A program made the position numbers and the translations under genes. Source: an uncultured Chloroflexota bacterium (GTDB lineage: Bacteria; Chloroflexota; Dehalococcoidia; Lucifugimonadales; CAJWER01). From it: a stretch of DNA of 22,880 nt. Of this stretch, positions 16,068-22,880 are shown piece after piece (the stretch's first letter is position 1; every line of letters starts with the position of its first letter). The notes beneath the pieces were generated by a model. That model saw only the letters and a program-made list of their open reading frames with translations. It searched no databases and was not told the DNA's origin. The stretch lies in NCBI GenBank assembly GCA_913030785.1, contig CAJWER010000013.1, positions 1-22,880 on the forward strand. The letters run 5' to 3'.

Positions 16068-16561
16068 TCCATCTCCTTGTGTATATGACGTTTGCTGGTA
16101 TATCCGCTTCAGAAGCTGGAGGTGAACGTCTTCGCCTATTCCCTGGCTCCTTTCTGACCAAGGATCACTCGCATCCGTGTGCCCTAATCAATATCGCTCA
16201 CGGACTATTGCTCCCTTACAACCCCGCCTTATCAAGCTCTACATCTCTGAATCGAGCCCATTTCCATATCTATGCAGACATCGCCAAAGTTCCTGGAAGA
16301 CATCGATCATCTTCCGATGGGCGAGCAGCGTCCATCCAGGTGTCAGGGGTGGTGGTAAACAGGGGCACGCTCGAGAGGTCAACGCGACGATCGATCGGCA
16401 GCACGCTCACAACAATGTCCAATACCACGCTCCACTCCTGATTGAAGCTCTGGTATCTATTCTGTCGGGGCCGCTGTGAAAACCCCGTGAAGAGACAAAC
16501 GCACGCCATGATGATATTGTGCAATTTGTCACGAATGGCAGGAGTGACCGAACGGGCTCGG
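16068..16561. other. 494-base gap without a recognisable gene
   Basis: It lies between the disrupted nirK and the DUF1385 gene, both on the minus strand, so it should hold the nirK promoter. Open frames here (up to 120 codons on plus, 84 on minus) show no family motif and poor codon structure. One minus frame (16270-16524) contains a moderately protein-like run (WSVVLDIVVSVLPIDRRVDL) that I cannot assign. It may be more decayed sequence accompanying the nirK ruin. No terminator or tRNA is evident. Confidence 0.4.
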
Positions 16562-17440
16562 CTAAGCCCCTTCGTCCGCAGCGATCGCGTGCTCCATAGC
16601 GGCGATGGCTACCTCGATTTGCCCATCCTCCGGCTGGCGCGTCGTCAGCGCCTGAAGCCACAGGCTGGGGGCGAAGAGGACCCTCACTATAGGGTTGTCC
16701 GAGTGGAAGCCGCTGAACCGTATTGCCTCATAGCTAATCGCGGCCACAAGAGGCACCAGTACAATCCGGGAGGTGAACAGCCACCACAGGGGGTGGCGGC
16801 CTACAAAGGTGAACACCGCGATAGACACGACGACTACCGTCAGCAGGAACGCGGTGCCGCATCGTGGGTGCGCCGTTGGGTACCTTCGCACAGACTCGAT
16901 ATCCAGGGGCTGGCCGGCCTCCTGGGCGTGAACCGTCATATGCTCGGCGCCGTGGTACATGAACACCCGGGCAATCTGGTCCATTCGGCCTATCAGGTAA
17001 ATATAAGCCAGAAAGACCCCCAGCCGGATTATGCCCTCCACTAGGTTGGCAAGCAAATCAGAACCCAGAGGGCCCTCGACGGCCGTGCTGGCCAGCAACG
17101 GAACCATGAAGAACAGCCCGATGGCAAAAACCATCGAGAATGCGAAGGTCAGTGCCATCGCCCCTTTGCCTATCTCCTCACCCTCGGCTTCCGCGGCCAC
17201 ATTAGCGGAATAGGTCAGGGCGCGCATGCCCAGGGTCAGCGTCTCGGCGAGGACCAGTATCCCTCGGATAACCGGAACCTTCCTCAGACCGCCCGTATAG
17301 ACCGAGCTAAGGGGTTCGCACTTGAGCGCCATGGTCCCATCGGGACGGCGCACGGCGATAGCGGCATGCCGTTGTCCGCGAATCAAGACTCCCTCTAGGA
17401 CCGCCTGACCACCATACGTCGGTCTGTCAACAGAAGCCAT
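16562..17440 (-). CDS. DUF1385 family membrane protein
   Basis: 292 residues. Family hallmarks: an N-terminal YGGQAVLEGVLIRG with IAVRRPDG, and the block YHGAEHMTVHAQE followed by HPRCGTAFLLTVVVVSI. Several membrane spans are visible (about 95-125, 140-165, 205-230 and 233-250). The conserved histidines, glutamate and cysteine suggest a metal site, but the function is unknown. ATG at 17440 was chosen because GGAGG lies five bases upstream; the in-frame GTG at 17446 would overlap that site. It follows rpmE, with an intrinsic terminator between. The rpmE-DUF1385 neighbourhood recurs in Firmicutes and Chloroflexota. Confidence 0.85.
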   Translation of the reverse strand: MASVDRPTYGGQAVLEGVLIRGQRHAAIAVRRPDGTMALKCEPLSSVYTGGLRKVPVIRGILVLAETLTLGMRALTYSANVAAEAEGEEIGKGAMALTFAFSMVFAIGLFFMVPLLASTAVEGPLGSDLLANLVEGIIRLGVFLAYIYLIGRMDQIARVFMYHGAEHMTVHAQEAGQPLDIESVRRYPTAHPRCGTAFLLTVVVVSIAVFTFVGRHPLWWLFTSRIVLVPLVAAISYEAIRFSGFHSDNPIVRVLFAPSLWLQALTTRQPEDGQIEVAIAAMEHAIAADEGA

Positions 17441-17449
17441 CGCCACCTC

Positions 17450-17489
17450 CGGGAATAAAGAAAGGGGGTGAGCTTGCTCACCCCCTTTC
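17450..17489 (-). terminator. Intrinsic terminator after the L21-L27-L31 genes
   Basis: GAAAGGGGGTGAG pairs perfectly with CTCACCCCCTTTC through a four-base loop (17460-17489). On the minus strand it is followed by TTTATT. It lies 21 bases after the rpmE stop and just before the DUF1385 ribosome-binding site, so DUF1385 expression may depend on read-through. Confidence 0.85.
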
Positions 17490-17510
17490 GAATCTAACTA
17501 CTCTAGCCGA

Positions 17511-17717
17511 CTAGGACTTGAGATTGAACCGGCGCCTCATCCTCTCTACACGACCCTCGGTGTCCACGATACGCTGCTCACCCGTGTAGAACGGGTGGCA
17601 CTGGTTGCATATCTCAACCCTCAACTCGGGCTTAGTGGCACCAGTAATGTAGATCGCGCCGCAAGAACACGTCACCGTAGCCGCCGGATGGTACTCCGGA
17701 TGTATCTTGGTTTTCAC
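17511..17717 (-). CDS. rpmE: Ribosomal protein L31
   Basis: Large-subunit protein at the central protuberance that contributes to intersubunit bridge B1b. 68 residues. The zinc-containing (C+) form: CSCG near the N-terminus (C18, C20) and CNQCHPFYTG (C37, C40). It starts with GTG at 17717, whose G is also the last base of the rpmA TAG stop (TAGTG), so translation is coupled. A GGGGGA stretch lies about a dozen bases upstream inside rpmA. Being the zinc form, it would be expected to be used under zinc-replete conditions. Confidence 0.95.
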   Translation of the reverse strand: MKTKIHPEYHPAATVTCSCGAIYITGATKPELRVEICNQCHPFYTGEQRIVDTEGRVERMRRRFNLKS

Positions 17718-17986
17718 TAGACCAATCCCCCTTCAACGGGATAGACGCTAACTTGCTTCTTGTCCCGTCGCCGGTACTCGAATTTCACAGATCCGTCGAT
17801 GAGGGCGAACAACGTGTGGTCCCTGCCGAGGCCGACATTCGTGCCAGGCATGATCCTTGTCCCACGCTGTCGAACGATGATCGAGCCCGCACGGACCAAC
17901 TCCGTGTCGTAGCGCTTAACGCCAAGGCGTTGCCCTGCGCTATCTCGACCGTTCCTTGTACTACCGCCGCCCTTTTTATGTGCCAT
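17717..17986 (-). CDS. rpmA: Ribosomal protein L27
   Basis: Large-subunit protein whose N-terminal arm reaches the peptidyl-transferase centre. 89 residues. MAHKKGGGSTRNGRDSAGQR at the N-terminus is nearly invariant; GSIIVRQRGTR and GRDHTLFALIDGSVKF follow. The N-terminus starts directly at MAHKK, so there is no cleavable extension of the Firmicutes type. ATG at 17986 with AGGA upstream. It follows rplU by 24 bases and overlaps rpmE by one base. Confidence 0.97.
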   Translation of the reverse strand: MAHKKGGGSTRNGRDSAGQRLGVKRYDTELVRAGSIIVRQRGTRIMPGTNVGLGRDHTLFALIDGSVKFEYRRRDKKQVSVYPVEGGLV

Positions 17987-18010
17987 CAAACATCCTGTGA
18001 TACCGGCTCT

Positions 18011-18340
18011 CTACGTTGAGATGCCAGTTACCTTGAGATCGGTGTAACGCTGCCTGTGACCATTCCGCCGTCGATATCGCGTCTTCGCCTTGTACTTGAA
18101 AATCACGATCTTCTTGCCCCTGCCATTGCCCACGACCTCAGCCGTTACCTTGGCCCCGTTCACACGAGGTGTCCCAAGGGCCACCCCGTCTTCCTTGGAG
18201 AGCATCAGGACGTCGTCCAACTCAATCGTGTCCCCCTCCTCCACTGGAAGGGACTCCACACGGATAGTGTCACCCGGCTCTACCCGGTACTGCTTCCCGC
18301 CTGTCCGTACTATCGCGTATGTCGACAAATCTTCATTCAT
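18011..18340 (-). CDS. rplU: Ribosomal protein L21
   Basis: Large-subunit protein that binds 23S rRNA. 109 residues from ATG at 18340 (MNEDLSTYAIVRTGGKQYRV). Core blocks GGKQYRVEPGDTIRVESL, VNGAKVTAEV and KIVIFKYKAKTRYRRRNGHR match the family. The frame runs on to 18418 but that part does not resemble L21. There is no Shine-Dalgarno sequence before the ATG. Instead a consensus promoter ends six bases upstream, which points to a leaderless message. First gene of rplU-rpmA-rpmE. Confidence 0.96.
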   Translation of the reverse strand: MNEDLSTYAIVRTGGKQYRVEPGDTIRVESLPVEEGDTIELDDVLMLSKEDGVALGTPRVNGAKVTAEVVGNGRGKKIVIFKYKAKTRYRRRNGHRQRYTDLKVTGIST

Positions 18341-18346
18341 GTATAT

Positions 18347-18376
18347 ATTGTACGAAGGTTTTACTATTACGGTCAA
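18347..18376 (-). promoter_or_regulatory. Promoter giving a leaderless rplU mRNA
   Basis: Minus strand: TTGACC (18376-18371), an 18-base AT-rich spacer, TACAAT (18352-18347), then ATATAC and the rplU ATG. With the usual distance from -10 to +1, transcription would begin at or within a base or two of the A of the start codon. The missing ribosome-binding site agrees with this. Confidence 0.65.
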
Positions 18377-18475
18377 CCGATTGCCCACGCAGATTCGACC
18401 ATTTTCACGGCACAACAAGCACCCACGACCCGCCGCGGGCTAAGCGACGATCCTGACTTAGTTGGGTGTTTGCCC

Positions 18476-18616
18476 TTAGGCCTTACCGATCCTGAATACC
18501 TTGGTCCCGCACACCGGGCATTTGCCCTGGGTGGCCGGCCGGCCGTTCTTCAACGTCACACTCTCTGGATTACTGATCTCTCGCTTCACCCGGCACTTGA
18601 AGCAATATGCCTCCAT
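18476..18616 (-). CDS. Small zinc-ribbon protein of the DUF5679 type
   Basis: 46 residues, starting MEAYCFKCRVKREI and ending KCPVCGTKVFRIGKA. Two CxxC pairs (C5/C8 and C33/C36) form a zinc ribbon, with TLKNGRPATQG between. The same pattern is widespread in Chloroflexota and Actinobacteria, with function unknown (nucleic-acid or protein binding is a guess). ATG at 18616 is preceded by a perfect AGGAGGTG about six bases upstream. A promoter (TTGACA-N17-TATGTT) stands 28 bases ahead of the ATG. It is independent of truB upstream and of rplU downstream. Confidence 0.88.
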   Translation of the reverse strand: MEAYCFKCRVKREISNPESVTLKNGRPATQGKCPVCGTKVFRIGKA

Positions 18617-18643
18617 TCAGACACCTCCTGAGATTGTAGCTAG

Positions 18644-18672
18644 AACATATAGCGTAAATGGGGCGGTGTCAA
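18644..18672 (-). promoter_or_regulatory. Promoter of the small zinc-ribbon gene
   Basis: Minus strand: a perfect TTGACA (18672-18667), a 17-base spacer and TATGTT (18649-18644). An alternative -10, TACAAT, lies at 18638-18633 without a good -35. Transcription from the first would start about 20 bases before the ATG. Confidence 0.55.
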
Positions 18673-18735
18673 TAGCTAGGCGCTACGCTCAGCGTCGCCT
18701 ACCACACCCGGAGAAGCCGGGCCTTATCCATGAGG

Positions 18736-19683
18736 TCATGGCGCATTCTTTTCGGAATTAAACACGCGGTCCGGCTTCCAACGACCCGCAGACGGGTCGA
18801 ATGACATGATCGCCACGAAAGAACCATCGGCCGCATACACCCTGCACTGCTCACCAGGCTGGGCCAGTGGAATCCGAAGACCAGGGGGCAGCGACCTGCC
18901 ATTCCTGATCATGTCCTCGATCCGCTGACCAACGATGGCCGCCTTCATGTGCGCCACCACAGAGTCCAGGGGAGATACCATAGCCTCCCATCCACCTTCA
19001 TAGAAAAGCCGCTCGGCCTCAGAAAGGTCCACGGCTTCCTCGATAGCAAATGTACCGGCCCTGAGCCTTGCCAGGCTCTTGAGATGCCCTCCACATCCGA
19101 GTACCTGACCTAGATCGTATGCCAGAGATCGCATGTAGAAGCCGCGCCCGCAGTGCACATCGATTTCGAAAGTTGGGTTCGACCAGTCACGGATGATGAT
19201 ATCGTGGACCTCGACATCTCGCGCCTCCCTCTCGACCTCGATTCCTGCGCGTGCCAACTCGTACAGCCGCTTGCCGTTCTTCTTCAACGCACTATACATG
19301 GGAGGTACTTGCTTGATATCTCCCTTGAATCCTTCCATAGCCGCCTGGATATCTTCAAGGGTTATCCCAGAAGAGTCTCGCCGGGCGGTAACCGCACCCT
19401 CGATATCATAAGTGTCCGTCTCGACCCCCAGCTCGACAACAGCTCGATACACACGCGTGCCGTCAATCAGGTACTCCATCATCCTTGTCGCCTGCCCCAG
19501 ACAGACGGGGATCACCCCGACCGCAAATGGATCAAGGGTCCCGCCGTGTCCGACACGCTTCTGACGGCTAGCGCGTTTGATATGGCGAACGACATCCATG
19601 CTCGTCATGCCGTCAGGCTTGTTGATATTGAGCACACCGTTGATGCCGGGAACGCGCCCGCCTCTCCGAGTATCGTCAGGCAT
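18736..19683 (-). CDS. truB: tRNA pseudouridine-55 synthase
   Basis: Converts U55 of the T-loop in tRNAs to pseudouridine. 315 residues. N-terminal GVLNINKPDGMTSMDVVRHI, catalytic aspartate in GHGGTLDPFAVGVIPV (D51), ATRMMEYLIDGTRVYRAVV and GRGFYMRSLAYDLG are standard TruB blocks. A C-terminal PUA-like part (about 245-315) contains IRNGRSLPPGL and VYAADGSFVAI. Start at 19683 (MPDDTRRGG), overlapping the end of rbfA by eight bases, with GGAGC upstream. In-frame ATGs further out (19695, 19755) lie deeper inside rbfA. Last gene of the nusA operon. Confidence 0.95.
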   Translation of the reverse strand: MPDDTRRGGRVPGINGVLNINKPDGMTSMDVVRHIKRASRQKRVGHGGTLDPFAVGVIPVCLGQATRMMEYLIDGTRVYRAVVELGVETDTYDIEGAVTARRDSSGITLEDIQAAMEGFKGDIKQVPPMYSALKKNGKRLYELARAGIEVEREARDVEVHDIIIRDWSNPTFEIDVHCGRGFYMRSLAYDLGQVLGCGGHLKSLARLRAGTFAIEEAVDLSEAERLFYEGGWEAMVSPLDSVVAHMKAAIVGQRIEDMIRNGRSLPPGLRIPLAQPGEQCRVYAADGSFVAIMSFDPSAGRWKPDRVFNSEKNAP

Positions 19684-20080
19684 CCGGCGCTCCATTTTCA
19701 CCGACGAGAGTGTCCACATCCGGCTCGACGGGGGAATTTCCTGCCATGGCTTCATCGATCAACCGCACCATATTGACGCCCCGCTCGATTGAATCATCGA
19801 TACGGAACTCGATCTCGGGGACAGACCTGAGGGTCAGCCGGGGCCTGAGGCTCCTCTTCACGAACCCTGAGGCGGACTTTAGACCCTTCAGAGCACGCCT
19901 CTTCTGATCCGGGTGCCCCATGATACTGACGAAGACCTTTGCACGTGACAAGTCCGAGGCAGTATCGACGCGGGTTATGGTGATCATCGAGGCTAGTCTG
20001 GGATCGTTCAGATCTGAAGCCACTATGCTGCTGATTTCCTGGCGCAGCAGGGCGTTTATCCGTTCCATGCGGCGGCTCAT
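19676..20080 (-). CDS. rbfA: Ribosome-binding factor A
   Basis: Binds the 30S subunit and assists late 16S rRNA maturation. 134 residues; KH-like fold. It starts MSRRMERINALLRQEISSIV and includes NDPRLASMITITRVDTASDL, the KVFVSIMG strand and RSVPEIEFRIDDSIERG, all RbfA blocks. The frame extends upstream to 20200 in infB-overlapping sequence that is not RbfA-like, so ATG at 20080 was chosen. GAGG lies about ten bases before it. Gap of 43 bases after infB; overlaps truB by eight bases. The C-terminal tail (EPDVDTLVGENGAPDA) is short and acidic. Confidence 0.94.
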   Translation of the reverse strand: MSRRMERINALLRQEISSIVASDLNDPRLASMITITRVDTASDLSRAKVFVSIMGHPDQKRRALKGLKSASGFVKRSLRPRLTLRSVPEIEFRIDDSIERGVNMVRLIDEAMAGNSPVEPDVDTLVGENGAPDA

Positions 20081-20123
20081 TGGCGGAACCTCTGAACAAA
20101 GGGGGCTGGTAGAGCCGGAGGCC

Positions 20124-21950
20124 CTACTCCAGCTCGGTCTGGTGGGACTCCAGAACGTCACCTTCCTGGAACCCGGAGAAGCCCTCGAGGACCACGCCAC
20201 CTTCCAGGCCCGTAGACAACTCTCTCACATCGTCCTTGAAGTGTTTGAGGCTGGATATCGGCCCACTAAATATAGGTTTGCTCCCTCTCAGGACACTAAT
20301 CTGGCCACCGCGTGAAATACGGCCCTGGTCAACATACACGCCGGCAACACCGCCAGCACGACGCCCGACCTTGAATACCGCTCGGACTACGGCGACGCCC
20401 TCGACAATGTCGCGGATCTTGGGCTCGAGCATGCCCTTGAGAGCGCTGTCGATGTCATCCACTAGGTTGTAAATGACATCGTACTCGCGAATCTCCACGC
20501 CCTCTTGCCTCGCAAGGGACCCAGCCCCCGGCTCGGGGCTCGAGTTGAATCCGACGATGATCGCGTCGGAGGCCACGGCCAACAGTACGTCGCTTTCGGT
20601 GATGCTCCCGCTGGCCGCGTGAATCACATTCACTCTGGTTTCTTCGGTATTCAGGGGAAGGAGCACATTCCTGACCGCATCGACGCTGCCCTGGACATCC
20701 GTCTTAATGATCAGATCTAGCGACTTCGCCTCACCCGACTCCATTCTGGAATGTATCTCTTCCAGCGTGACGCCGGTATCTCGACGCTCCTGCCTCTCCC
20801 GCAGTCGCTCATCTACTATGGCTCGGGCAGTCCGTTCGTCCGGAGCGATTTCAAAAATATCCCCGGCCTCTGGCAGCTCCGCCAGACCCATGATCTCCAC
20901 GGGCAAGGACGGCCCGGCCTCCGAGATACGCTCACCACGATCATTCAGCATGGCCCGCACCTTGCCCTTTGCCACACCGGCCACAAGGATGTCTCCGACG
21001 CGCAGCGTACCGGTCTGCACCAGTACGGTCGCCACGGGACCCTTGCGCTTTTCTACCTGCGCCTCGACTACAACACCGCGTGCGGGCCGACTAGGATTGG
21101 CCTTCAGGTCTCCAATTTCGGCCACAACCTGCAAATTGTCCAGTAGATCCTGGACCCCTTCGCCAGTCAGAGCCGAGAGCGCGACGGATATTACATCGCC
21201 TCCCCAATCCTCGACTAGCAGGTCCTGCTCGGCAAGCTGGCGCTTCACCCGTTCCGGATCGGAATTGGGCCGGTCAATCTTGTTGATGGCAACAACGATC
21301 GGCACTTCAGCAGCCTTGACGTGGTCAATCGCCTCCACTGTCTGCGGCATAATCCCGTCGTCTGCCGCCACCACCAGAACCGCGATGTCGGTAACCTGTG
21401 CCCCCCTGGCTCGCATCGCCGTGAACGCCTCATGCCCAGGGGTATCCAAGAAAGTGATTACTTGGCCGTCTCGTTTAACTTGATAGGCGCCGATGTGCTG
21501 CGTGATCCCACCAGCCTCGCCATCGACCACACTGGTGTTCCTGATCGAGTCAAGCAACGTAGTCTTACCGTGATCGACGTGACCCAGTATAGTGACGACA
21601 GGGTTGCGAGGCTCCAGAAGCGCTGGATCTTCATCGTCCGAAGAGATCACCAGCGAACCTGGTCCCCTCTCCTTAGCCTTTGGAGCTTTGACCCTGAAAC
21701 CCAGCGACTGCGCGATCATCGCGGCAGTCTCGAAGTCGACTGCCTCATTTATCGTCAACATTAGCCCGGCGCGCATGAGCTGCTTGATGATATCGATCGC
21801 ATCAAGTTCCAACAGTTCGGAGAGCTCGCCGACGGTTATAGCTGAAGCTATCTCGATCAACGGGCCGACCGGCGCACTCCCCTCGGGAGCGACCGCGGTC
21901 GCTCCAAGGGTCGGAGTGGTGTCCTGAGGTGTTGCCGGCCTGTTTGTCAT
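20124..21950 (-). CDS. infB: Translation initiation factor IF-2 (short form)
   Basis: GTPase that positions fMet-tRNA on the 30S subunit and promotes subunit joining. 608 residues, with the long lysine/alanine-rich N-terminus of many IF-2s missing. An IF2N-type helix bundle lies at about 38-90 (VGELSELLELDAIDIIKQLM). The GTPase domain follows: G1 GHVDHGKT (123-130), G3 DTPGHEAF (169-176), G4 NKID (223-226). Domain II covers about 290-380. The C-terminal domains carry IIKTDVQGSVDAVRNVL, SDVLLAVASDAIIVGFN and VGRRAGGVAGVYVDQGRI. GGAGAG lies a few bases before ATG 21950. Encoded between ylxR and rbfA, the normal order. The short form is common in Chloroflexota-like genomes, so truncation is not suspected. 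Confidence 0.97.
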   Translation of the reverse strand: MTNRPATPQDTTPTLGATAVAPEGSAPVGPLIEIASAITVGELSELLELDAIDIIKQLMRAGLMLTINEAVDFETAAMIAQSLGFRVKAPKAKERGPGSLVISSDDEDPALLEPRNPVVTILGHVDHGKTTLLDSIRNTSVVDGEAGGITQHIGAYQVKRDGQVITFLDTPGHEAFTAMRARGAQVTDIAVLVVAADDGIMPQTVEAIDHVKAAEVPIVVAINKIDRPNSDPERVKRQLAEQDLLVEDWGGDVISVALSALTGEGVQDLLDNLQVVAEIGDLKANPSRPARGVVVEAQVEKRKGPVATVLVQTGTLRVGDILVAGVAKGKVRAMLNDRGERISEAGPSLPVEIMGLAELPEAGDIFEIAPDERTARAIVDERLRERQERRDTGVTLEEIHSRMESGEAKSLDLIIKTDVQGSVDAVRNVLLPLNTEETRVNVIHAASGSITESDVLLAVASDAIIVGFNSSPEPGAGSLARQEGVEIREYDVIYNLVDDIDSALKGMLEPKIRDIVEGVAVVRAVFKVGRRAGGVAGVYVDQGRISRGGQISVLRGSKPIFSGPISSLKHFKDDVRELSTGLEGGVVLEGFSGFQEGDVLESHQTELE

Positions 21951-21988
21951 GTCTCTCCGTTTTTGCCGCGCAAATGCGGCATTCTATC

Positions 21989-22276
21989 CTATCGTAGGGC
22001 AATTACTTCCTGAATCGACAACCTGAGCACCAACCACTCCTGCTCGGTTGTCGACCTTCGAAGAGTCGAATCGATTCGACCCTTCCTCAACTCATCGACG
22101 GCGCAGGCGCCCTCTCGGCAGATGTACGCTCCGCGCCCGGGAGATTTCCCGGAAACATCTACCTCGACTCCTCCGTCGGGCGGCGCCACCAGACGCACTA
22201 GCCCTTCTTTTTCCGTCTTCTTGCCGCAAGCCACGCAGGTCCGCAACGGAACGTGTCGTTGGCGATTGGTCGCCAC
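21989..22276 (-). CDS. ylxR: YlxR-family (DUF448) nucleic-acid-binding protein
   Basis: 95 residues. The family motif RTCVACGKKTEKEGLVRLV is near the N-terminus and GRGAYICREGACAVDEL is in the middle. YlxR proteins bind nucleic acid and have been linked to transcription regulation and to RNase P in some species. Start is GTG at 22276 (codes for MATNRQRHVP), preceded by GGGGCGAGA as a weak ribosome-binding site. It sits 11 bases after nusA and 38 bases before infB, its usual place. Two of the four cysteines (CVAC) could bind a metal, but family structures do not require it. Confidence 0.92.
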   Translation of the reverse strand: MATNRQRHVPLRTCVACGKKTEKEGLVRLVAPPDGGVEVDVSGKSPGRGAYICREGACAVDELRKGRIDSTLRRSTTEQEWLVLRLSIQEVIALR

Positions 22277-22287
22277 TTGTCTCGCCC

Positions 22288-22880
22288 CTACCGCTTCCTG
22301 GCGGACTTGGAGCGTCCACCTCCGCCACTGCGTCGACCGCCACCACCACCACGCCTGACTCCCGGGGGACCCCCGAGCTCCTGTATGTCTTCTCTGAACC
22401 TGATTACACCGGCATCCTGGACCGCCCCTCCGCGAACCGACCAGACCTCAGCAGGCAGGTCGTCGATAGAGGCTGACGGTTCGGCGGCGCCGACTGCAAC
22501 CTCATTCTGAGACTCCGCAGCCTCCGCCAGCATGGGCTCGAAGGGTATCTCTTCGAGGACCTCTCCCGGAACTTCCTCGGCTGGTTCCTCTTCGAGCGGC
22601 TCTTCGACAGCAGGCTCCGCCTCTTCAGTCGCTAGCTCGGCAACCGAGGCCCCCTCCACAGAGGGTTCTTCCACTTCAGTTGCCTCATCAGCAACCGCCG
22701 CCACAACCTCTTCGGCCTCTGCTATCGCCGCCTCAGCCGCCGCCACAGGCTCAGCCTCGGCAACCTTTGCCTTCTTCTTGGCCACCTTCGGCTTCGCAGC
22801 CTCGGCTGCGGCATCGATGGCATCCATTTCCACGTTGCTCTTGATATCCACACGCCAACCAGTCAGCTTGGCAGCCAGCC
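22288..22880 (-). CDS. nusA: Transcription termination/antitermination factor NusA, C-terminal end (cut by window)
   Basis: Only the last 196 codons are in the window. The first residues, LAAKLTGWRVDIKSN, are the end of the second KH domain of NusA, which identifies the gene. A tail of about 180 residues follows: a short lysine patch (KPKVAKKKAK), about 100 residues rich in Ala, Glu and Val, a compact segment (AEVWSVRGGAVQDAGVIRFR), and a Gly/Arg-rich basic end (VRRGGGGGRRSGGGGRSK) finishing KSARKR. Most NusA proteins stop soon after KH2 or carry acidic repeats as in E. coli, so this tail is unusual. The frame has no stop up to the edge. It leads the ylxR-infB-rbfA-truB operon. Confidence 0.92.
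   Translation of the reverse strand, partial: LAAKLTGWRVDIKSNVEMDAIDAAAEAAKPKVAKKKAKVAEAEPVAAAEAAIAEAEEVVAAVADEATEVEEPSVEGASVAELATEEAEPAVEEPLEEEPAEEVPGEVLEEIPFEPMLAEAAESQNEVAVGAAEPSASIDDLPAEVWSVRGGAVQDAGVIRFREDIQELGGPPGVRRGGGGGRRSGGGGRSKSARKR

Noticed and set aside
16079..16441. 120-codon plus frame opposite the nirK upstream region
   Set aside because: Low-quality composition, no motif, no ribosome-binding site; likely a chance frame.

Overview
The window reads as chromosomal DNA of a Chloroflexota bacterium, most likely of the Dehalococcoidia/SAR202 type. This is inferred from gene content and order (hspR next to a zinc-finger-less DnaJ, L21-L27-L31 followed by DUF1385, a DUF5679-like mini zinc ribbon, tandem metal-dependent amidohydrolases) and from protein flavour. 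It does not rest on any rRNA gene. Nearly all of it is dense housekeeping sequence. I see no prophage, insertion sequence, CRISPR array or tRNA gene.

Layout. Positions 1-1820 (minus): the 5' part of a type III pantothenate kinase (coaX) and a Glu/Leu-type dehydrogenase. 1990-4310 (plus): a promoter and intrinsic terminator framing an unassigned ~270-nt structured RNA or leader, then a MoeB/ThiF-type adenylyltransferase and a two-domain rhodanese, which fit together in sulfur activation and transfer. 4518-7835 (minus): two paralogous amidohydrolases behind a small PH-domain membrane protein. 7991-8310 (minus): a decayed zinc-ribbon membrane-protein gene. 8437-10235: a heat-shock cluster, with hspR and dnaJ on minus and a divergent hsp20 on plus. 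10582-14736 (plus): a cobalamin adenosyltransferase, then a late histidine cluster hisH-hisA-(methyltransferase)-hisF-hisIE. 14833-16067 (minus): a NirK-type copper nitrite reductase broken by one nonsense codon and three frame changes. 16562-18616 (minus): rplU-rpmA-rpmE, DUF1385 and a 46-aa zinc ribbon. 18736-22880 (minus): the conserved nusA-ylxR-infB-rbfA-truB operon, with nusA cut by the window edge.

The most interesting points are the two gene ruins, which read as recent losses (nirK, zinc ribbon); the orphan terminator-ended RNA before moeB; an apparently leaderless L21 promoter; a possible 23S rRNA 3'-end scrap beside gdhA; and the long acidic plus Gly/Arg tail on NusA. I did not find a clearly new multi-gene system.
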